Source: Symbiodinium natans (Eukaryota > Sar > Dinophyceae > Suessiales > Symbiodiniaceae). From it: 64,000 bases of DNA. Location of the stretch: the NCBI GenBank assembly GCA_905221605.1, contig CAJNDS010002239.1:281501-345500 (forward strand), read 5' to 3'. The position numbers and the translations under genes were made by a program. Shown here piece by piece: positions 57,766-64,000 of the stretch; the first letter of the stretch is position 1, and every line of letters begins with the position of its first letter. The notes beneath the pieces are model-generated. The model ran no database searches. It saw only the letters and a list, made by a program, of their open reading frames with translations, and was not told where the DNA came from.

Positions 57766-60252
57766 ATGCGCTGTGCAATGTGCACCTGTCGCATCCTGTG
57801 GCTTTGCAAAAGCGTGCTGTTTTCTGGTGCATTTGTGCTGCCAGGCGGTGTTGTGGACGTGCTAGATGCATCGAGTATGACTACAATCTTCAAGCTGGAT
57901 GGTTGCAGTGCTCGGGCAGACGCAGTTGGTCTTGCCAGTCATCCTCTCATGGATGGTCTATGGGTCCTGTATTCTGACAGGTCGCTCTCCTATTTTGCAG
58001 ACACTGCCGCTGCGGCCTGGACTCTGCCGGGTGCGGTGTGTGACCTACGTGGCACCCTCACGCTGCCAGGAAACATCCTAGCACGGGTTGTGTCCTATTC
58101 CTGCTGGAATGTTCAGCTTTGGACACGTCTGCTCCACGGAGACCTTCGATTGGAAGCGCAGACCGAGCCCATCGCCACTCCAGGTTGTGAGCTAACAGCT
58201 CTGGCAGTTTCGCCCTGGGTTGTTGCATGTGGACATGCCAATGGCGAGGTGAGGCTGCTTGCAGCCCTCCATGGACTAGGTGAAGTTGGACTTATGCCAA
58301 GCAAGCACTCAGCAGAGGTGTTGGGATTGAGCTTTGGCCACTGGAAGCCTGCATCCCTTCGGCCTGTTCTGTTGGCTTCGGTCTCGCAAGACCGCAGTGC
58401 TTTCGTTTTCAGCATCGATCTTCAGCAAGGAAGCAGTGGCATCGAATCCAGTCGAGCGAGCCTCATCTTGAACCTGCAGCATCATTCATCGCCAGTACAG
58501 CATGTAGCTCTTCTGTCGGCCTCAAGCAGCTCACCCACGGGTAGTGAGGTATTTCGAGCAGTCGTTTGCACATCTGATCAGTTGATCTGGCGGGAAGCGG
58601 AGTATACGGAGAGCTTCACCACCGTCCACAAGTGCGCACGCCAGCAGGCTGCGCGGGGATCGCGCTGGGTTGGAGTATGCACCGACGCGAGCCGAGGCCT
58701 TTTCTACGCTGCCTGCAACAGTCGGCGTCTGCTGCAGCTGGACCAAAACGGTCGCCGCAAGCAGGAGATTTGCGTTGGCGGGAGCAACGTCGAGGTTGTT
58801 GGGCCAATTCAGCTGAGCAATGACGGGAGGTTCTTGGCCGCCATCCTCCGAGGTGCAGCAGGAGTTCTGCTGTTTGGAGTCGAAGGCTCCCTGCAACCAC
58901 TTGCCCGCTTAGCAGCCGGCCAGGCGGAGCCACCCAGAGGTGTCACTTTTTTGCCGGGTGATCACATCATTGCTTGTTGGACAGATGGTACGCTACTTAG
59001 CTGGAAGGCTCCGGAGAAACAGATCGTACGAGGTGCTGCCTCGAACGAACGGGCACCACAGGAAGAGGCAGTGCGACGTGCCACGTCTCCTAGAGACGCG
59101 TGCGTGGCTTCTGGTGGTGCTGCAAAGCTTCGGCCAGCCAGTGGGAGCCCACCACGAGGCAGGCGCAGTGGTAGCGGGGCAGTGCGCTCCAGCTCTAGTG
59201 CCCTGGCGCCCCGCAAGCGAGTCCCACTCTCGGCTCGAAGCTTTGCAACAGTGACTGCAGCTACAGGCAGCCTTAGTGCTGCAAGCCAGCCGAAGACATC
59301 AAGGCCAAGCATGGGCGATGAGAGACGCATAAAGGAACCTGTCAAGTCACAGGTCCAAAGCAATACAAAGCCAGAGAATTCTCGAGCCTCGAAGGCACGC
59401 GTCGATGGCCTGCGGGAGCTTCGCCGCTTGTTGGCCTCTTCCCCTCCACCGCGGTGGGCTGAGGCTGAGGCCTCGGCTGTCTTGGATGAAAGCAGCCGGG
59501 AGCTTGGGAATGGCGAGCCTGGCGGCGAGCCTGGCGGCCAGCCCGGCGGCCAGCCCGGCGGTGAGCCGAAGAGCAACAAGCCAAACAGCAGCGAGCCGAA
59601 CAGTTCGTCACATCCCACAAATCCGACCCCAGAGCTTGGGAAGTGGGCTCGGGGCAGTTTGGTTGGTGCCCAGGTTCGCTCCGCCTCGGACCTGCATCGG
59701 TTCCCTCGAGATGAAGAGGAGCTTGAGGTCCGCTGTGCATCTGAGGGAGCCCGAGGACGTTGCCAAGGCCCTCTGAAGCGACGGCTCTTTTGCACATGTG
59801 GCAGGTGTCCAACACCTGTGATTCAGCCACTTCCTCCAAAGCCTGTGTTCCCACCTCCCGATCAATCTACTCAAAGCTCTACCGGAGTCAGTGCTGTCTC
59901 CCCAACGATTGTTGCTGCCACAGGGCAGGCTAGGAGTCCCGAAATCAGTGCCGGAAGCAGTGAATCCAGCGCCAGCTGCAAAGGGCCCGCAATGCGAGCG
60001 CCCGGACCCGCCAATGCGCTGCCGATCTTCTCAGTGCCCACCCCCTGCAGAGGACGCCAGGACCATTCGCTTTTGAAGAGCCCGAGGTCAGAGCTGGAGG
60101 ACTTAGTCGACACTGTCGTCACCTTGAGGACACGGCTATCTGCCATTCAGCCTGATAGGCTGCCAACGCAAGAGGCGAACTGGTTGTTGGAACCTCTCCA
60201 AAAGTTTGAGCTGTTGCTGCGCTCGCAGATGCATCGCAAAAGCACGGCCTAA
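57766..60252 (+). CDS. WDR62/MAPKBP1-like WD40 protein, C-terminal coding block
   Basis: Long open frame ending TAA at 60250-60252. The first roughly 20 codons are probably intron, since family similarity starts at VLFSGAF (about 57808). Blades follow in MAPKBP1 order: GGVVDVLDASSM, VLYSDRSLSYF (like the VYNDHSxYxWD motif), LTALAVSPWVVACGHANGEV, HSAEVLGLSFGH with LLASVSQDRSAFVF (like LLASASRDRxIHV), LQHHSSPVQHVAL, LSNDGRFLAAILRG and DHIIACWTDGTLLSW, ending near residue 420. The remaining roughly 400 residues are disordered: Ser/Pro/Arg-rich, with a GEPGGQPGG repeat (about 59509-59568) and a CTCGRCP cluster. The last 55 residues (SELEDLVDTVVTLRTRLSAI...) form a helix that may dimerise, as the C-terminus of animal WDR62 and MAPKBP1 does. 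With 54311-55519 it most likely forms one gene. Confidence 0.85.
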   Translation: MRCAMCTCRILWLCKSVLFSGAFVLPGGVVDVLDASSMTTIFKLDGCSARADAVGLASHPLMDGLWVLYSDRSLSYFADTAAAAWTLPGAVCDLRGTLTLPGNILARVVSYSCWNVQLWTRLLHGDLRLEAQTEPIATPGCELTALAVSPWVVACGHANGEVRLLAALHGLGEVGLMPSKHSAEVLGLSFGHWKPASLRPVLLASVSQDRSAFVFSIDLQQGSSGIESSRASLILNLQHHSSPVQHVALLSASSSSPTGSEVFRAVVCTSDQLIWREAEYTESFTTVHKCARQQAARGSRWVGVCTDASRGLFYAACNSRRLLQLDQNGRRKQEICVGGSNVEVVGPIQLSNDGRFLAAILRGAAGVLLFGVEGSLQPLARLAAGQAEPPRGVTFLPGDHIIACWTDGTLLSWKAPEKQIVRGAASNERAPQEEAVRRATSPRDACVASGGAAKLRPASGSPPRGRRSGSGAVRSSSSALAPRKRVPLSARSFATVTAATGSLSAASQPKTSRPSMGDERRIKEPVKSQVQSNTKPENSRASKARVDGLRELRRLLASSPPPRWAEAEASAVLDESSRELGNGEPGGEPGGQPGGQPGGEPKSNKPNSSEPNSSSHPTNPTPELGKWARGSLVGAQVRSASDLHRFPRDEEELEVRCASEGARGRCQGPLKRRLFCTCGRCPTPVIQPLPPKPVFPPPDQSTQSSTGVSAVSPTIVAATGQARSPEISAGSSESSASCKGPAMRAPGPANALPIFSVPTPCRGRQDHSLLKSPRSELEDLVDTVVTLRTRLSAIQPDRLPTQEANWLLEPLQKFELLLRSQMHRKSTA

Positions 60253-62474
60253 CTTTCGAACGCATCCTGTATAGCTTTTCCCTTAATTATGCATCATGCT
60301 AATTGGGAGATTTCCCGATACCGCGAGATGAAGGAGTGAGAGTCGGAGCTCACCAGGCCCATGAGCAAAATTGAGTAAATCTTGGGCTTGGGAAGCAGGG
60401 TCACAACCCTATGTAGTGCAGGCATGGATGCATCCCTAATTCAGAAGTTCTTGCATGGCAGCTCCCTGTATAGCTGTGCAGAAAACCCCTGTGCTGCTGT
60501 TCTTGGGCCGGATGATGCCGACTGCTTCTCAGGGCGGCGTGTGCTTTGCAGATTGATCTGATGAAGGTGTCGACCTGCTTCGTCAGCACCGTTGTCCGTT
60601 TTGAGCCGGGCGACAGTGCTTCCCAGCTATCAGGATTGGGTTTGGCAGTCTGGCAAATCAAGTGTCGCAAGTATTGGGGCTACTGGTTTGGCGGATGTTC
60701 AGCACTGTGCTGAAAGCCTATCCACACGAGCTGCTCAATACGGCTTGCAACAAGATTTTTTACCAATAATGCTGGGGTTCTGAAGCACCGGTGTGCATAG
60801 AGTCGATGCAGGATGCAGCGGCTTGGCAGCACGAATGGGCCTCCGGGGTCTTCGGTGAATCCGATCTGGCATCCCTGCTTCGCGAAGGCACCGTACCTGC
60901 CTGCGCAGCATGGTTCACATGGAGTGTGTTGAAAGTATGTTGACTTCGAAATATGAGCGACAAGGCGACGTAATGCGATCCTGCTCGAAGGTTTTGTGAT
61001 TCTTCCCGGCGCCTTTGACGAAAGTCTTGCCTTGAATGCGAAGGAGGAGCCTTGCCGTTTTGGCAGTTTCGCGGTGAAGAACTCATGGAACCGGCAGGAA
61101 CTAGCATAGTCTGCAGTTGTCAGACGTTGTCACCATTCCATCGTTGCTTGTTGACTCCTGAGTCCCATGGACCGAACAGAGCATTGAAGGCCTTCAGTTC
61201 AATGCGATCCTGTTCTATCTTAAGAGCAATCCTTCCCAAGCACTTCGTGCCTCAGTGCTACATTGATCTGAGAGTTGCGGGCAGGAGTGCCAAAAGTTGG
61301 ATGCTTCGGCCACCACTGTGACGACCAACCGCTGCAATCGCGGGTGCTTGGCTGAGGTGCTAGACAATCATGCATACAGGCTGCAGATTCAGAGTCTTTC
61401 GCCTTCCAATACCTCATTAGCTTCCTTGTTCACCTTCAGATCTCTAAGTGCCTGAATCCAAGATGGAACAGCTTTTCTACAGCCATCTAGCTCACGAAAC
61501 GAAATCCAATATGTGGCATCTAGTACCTGACGTATCTAACTTCTAGTATCAAGAGGACAAGGTTGCACGCCAATGAGATTCATGGACACACGAGCTTTTA
61601 GGGTTCTTCGATCTTCGATTTTCAGTTGAGCGTCTTTCAAATCAAGACGCTCAAAACGTTCAAAATGCCAGCAGATGGTTTAGATTGGGGGTAAAAGACG
61701 TGGCGGACAGTGTCGGGAACTATGCTTGTCGGGTGTTGGCTAAACGTGTTGGGTCATGGGGCATCCTGAACCCGGAGCCTGGAGGTCGAATTCGTAGGCC
61801 TTGGAAACAGGTGTGGTCTTCACTATACCTGTTGCAGATGCTTGCTCAGGCCGAAGCATCCAAAACAGTGTCCGACTCCATTCCCCGACGCCGCCCCTAC
61901 CCTTATAGACGGCTTGAAAACTGCCATGGCGGCTTGCAACTAATAATGCAAAAGTGCTTCGCTGAGGTCCAGATCTGCATGGCTGGACTTTGGGGAAGCC
62001 GAGGCGCGACCGTCTGCGACCTGCTTTGATTTAAAAGTACTTGTGGAGGCGCCTTGCTCCGAAAGGCGAGGCAAGATCAGTCGATACAGCCGTCCCCCAG
62101 GCTACAGTAAGTGCACCGCGCACCATGGCGCACCCAGATCACGCGCACCGGCGTGGCCCGATGCCGCGATTGCTTGCAGATGCAGAAAATGTGCAACAGT
62201 AGGCGAAGAATCTGCGCAAATAAGACGAGGCCCAGAGGCCGCCATGCAGCGACCCCGAAGTCGAGAACCTCATGGAACTTTCGAGATGTGAAGCTAATTT
62301 TGCTTTCCCCCACATAGCCCCTCGACCCACAGGTTTGCACGCAGTGCACCGTAACTACGATTCAGCGTTGAAATTCGTTTGAACATCCCGAAGCTCAAAA
62401 TGCCAGCTCATGCAGCCTCTTGGTCCATGAACGCGCGTGATTCAATCAGATGTGTCAGCACCGTTCCAAGCCAC
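60253..62474. other. No gene supported
   Basis: ORFs up to 115 residues overlap on both strands with no motif. Confidence 0.4.
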
Positions 62475-62512
62475 TTGCCCTAAACCCTACACCCTAAACC
62501 ATAAACCCTGGG
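62475..62512 (-). repeat. Degenerate CCCTAAA telomere-like scrap
   Basis: Four units with substitutions (ccctaaaccctacaccctaaacc). Confidence 0.7.
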
Positions 62513-63242
62513 TTCGGTTTCCGGTTTTGGGCTTCGTTTGCAGGGCTTGGCGGAGCTGGAAGCGCGGCTCCCGGCACTGAGCCGGCTTGGGCGCATGCTG
62601 GCAGGACGCAGCTGTTTTTATTGTTGTGGCCTGGTTCAGTCCTGACTCAATGACCAGCTGAACCACAAGTTCTAGACAGGTCGAGTCACTTCGTTTCCAG
62701 AGAACTTGTTCGGAGCTGGCATTTCTTGGGTGTGGCAGGACTTCCTGCTCGCGTGCACGGACTTGGAGGCTTCGGTGAGGCAGATGCGTGCAGCATTTTG
62801 CAGATGACTTCGGCAAACAAACAGACAAACAAGCAATGTGAGATTTACTGTGATTCGCAGCAAATTTGTTTCTGAATTGAGTGCTGCAAACAAACAGCCT
62901 ACCAACCAGCCAAACAAACGGCAAACACAACCAACAACAACCGAACAAACTAGCAACCAGCCAAACAAGCAAGCAAGCAAGCAGGCAAGCTCATGTACTT
63001 TAAGACGTCATTTTTCCTTACTTATTCTTCACTTTTCCCATTACTTTTGCCTTACTTTTACCTTACGATTACTTTGTACTTTGCTTTTGACTGTATTGCT
63101 ATTACTTTGCCTTTACCTTACCTTGACTTTTGCTTTAGTTTTCGTTTAATTTTGCATTTTAATTGTAAACGCTTGCGCGCGCCGCCTCGGCAGCCGGGCC
63201 GGCCCCAGGACAGGAAAGGAGGAAAGAGGGTTTCGCAAAAAA
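62513..63242. other. Low-complexity non-coding stretch
   Basis: 62890-62985 is a (CAAA/CCAA/CAAG)n tract. 63001-63150 is T-rich with degenerate ttacttttgcc units. The minus ORFs over the first tract (rich in V, C, L and F) are readings of the repeat. Confidence 0.7.
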
Positions 63243-63343
63243 AGGGAGGAGGGGGGTGGGGGGGGGGTGGGGGGGGGGGGGGGTTTGCGGGGGGGGTGGG
63301 GGGGGGGGGGGGGTGGGGGGGGGGGGGGGGTGGGGGGTGGGGG
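63243..63343 (+). repeat. Poly-G tract with T interruptions
   Basis: About 100 bases of G broken by single T or short T runs, like 41693-41794. G-quadruplex forming in principle. Confidence 0.95.
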
Positions 63344-63649
63344 TTTTTGAGGCACTTCCCTTGTGGAATAGGGGGAAGGAGGCCCGATCCGGGTCTGCTT
63401 GTTCCAGACGCTTCTCGGCAGGAAGCCGAGGCGAATTTTCCTTTTTTAAAAATTGATTTTACTGTCACTTTTACTTATTTCTTCATTGCGGCAGCTGTGA
63501 AGTTTGTGAAGAACGTGCCAGCCGCAACTCATTAGAGCCCCTCCCCCACGTAAAAGGCTTGGCATGTCCGCGGCAATCCCCAGCCAAGTCTATCTATGGT
63601 CGGGAAACCACCCAGATCAGAAAAATGCACGAGCCGGCCCCACGAAAAA
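63344..63649. other. No gene seen
   Basis: A spacer between the poly-G tract and a minisatellite; no reading frame with a recognisable product. Confidence 0.4.
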
Positions 63650-63830
63650 ACAAGAAAGCAAACCATATCGGCAGAAAAAAGCCGCGATTTAGGAAACCGA
63701 TTCAGGCATGTTGAGCATTCAGGAAACCAGGCGATTCAAGAAGCTCCCCGATTCAGTTCAGGAAATCATGCGATGCATTTCAGGAAGCTGCATGATTCGG
63801 GAAACAGCGCGGTTCAGAGGAAATTTGCCC
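63650..63830 (+). repeat. Degenerate GATTCAGGAAAC minisatellite, second locus
   Basis: At least seven units (gattcaggcatg, attcaggaaacc, gattcaagaagc, gattcagttcaggaaatc, atttcaggaagc, gattcgggaaac, gttcagaggaaa) in direct orientation; the same family as 41617-42040. The last 170 bases of the window hold no gene. Confidence 0.75.
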
Positions 63831-64000
63831 ATCTCGCCGCTCCCCACCCTGCCACCACGCCTTTGAAATTGAGGGGGAGGGGGGGCGAACGCTAACCTGG
63901 ATGCCGAGCCTGCAAAAGCGTCCAGCCTGAGCGCGGGTAAATCCAAAAAGCGGTCAGCAAAGCCGTCGCTCGAGCAGCATCAGGCAAGGTGGCAAGGTGA

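Noticed and set aside
58962-59795. 277-residue minus-strand ORF opposite the WD40 gene
   Set aside because: It is the antisense shadow of the GC-rich, low-complexity C-terminal part of the WD40 coding block.
62487-62980. Minus-strand membrane-protein-like ORFs
   Set aside because: The hydrophobic runs come from a CAAA/CAAG repeat read in antisense.

Overview
The window looks like nuclear DNA of a dinoflagellate, most likely from the Symbiodiniaceae (Symbiodinium sensu lato) or a close relative. The evidence is interstitial TTTAGGG-type telomeric repeats, very low gene density, abundant microsatellites and satellites, a decayed Ty1/copia element, and above all split genes whose introns run (A/C)AG|GC or |GA at the donor and AG|G at the acceptor, with almost no GT donors. 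No CRISPR, rRNA or confident tRNA gene was seen. The taxonomic call is inference; no marker gene is present.

Layout. 1-2.75 kb: minus-strand, frameshifted UPF1-like SF1 helicase. 3.4-6.5 kb: plus-strand Ty1/copia remnant (reverse transcriptase lacking its core, RNase H, an unusual methyltransferase-like C-terminal extension), then a separate membrane-protein ORF, a polypurine tract and a probable 3' LTR start. 6.6-13.1 kb: short repeats, decayed coding islands, a 0.33-kb tandem duplication, one unrecognised long ORF (10.9-12.1 kb) and a GGTAGT microsatellite. 13.1-20 kb: mostly non-coding, with a roughly 780-bp segment present twice at about 99% identity. 20.0-25.0 kb: a telomere-like block and a tandem array of 1.4-kb units. 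25-33.6 kb: mostly non-coding with microsatellites. 33.7-37.5 kb: a multi-exon gene for a helical, probably coiled-coil protein built of small phase-0 exons. 37.5-44.8 kb: mostly non-coding, with a poly-G/minisatellite block and a second telomere-like block. 44.9-46.1 kb: exons of an ankyrin-repeat gene. 48.1-52.7 kb: a well-resolved SET-domain (RuBisCO-LSMT-like) protein methyltransferase gene with GC-AG and GA-AG introns. 54.3-60.25 kb: a WDR62/MAPKBP1-like WD40 gene in two long coding blocks separated by about 2.2 kb that holds a perfect palindromic insertion and triplet repeats. 60.3-64 kb: non-coding, ending in a second poly-G/minisatellite block.

The best-supported host genes (helical-protein, ankyrin, SET and WD40) all lie on the plus strand, in line with the one-directional gene blocks known from dinoflagellates. 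They look like independently trans-spliced eukaryotic genes, and nothing links them functionally. Most long ORFs in the window are chance ORFs in GC-rich or repetitive DNA. Exon boundaries given here were worked out by eye from frame continuity, splice consensus and family motifs, and have not been checked by alignment or transcripts.
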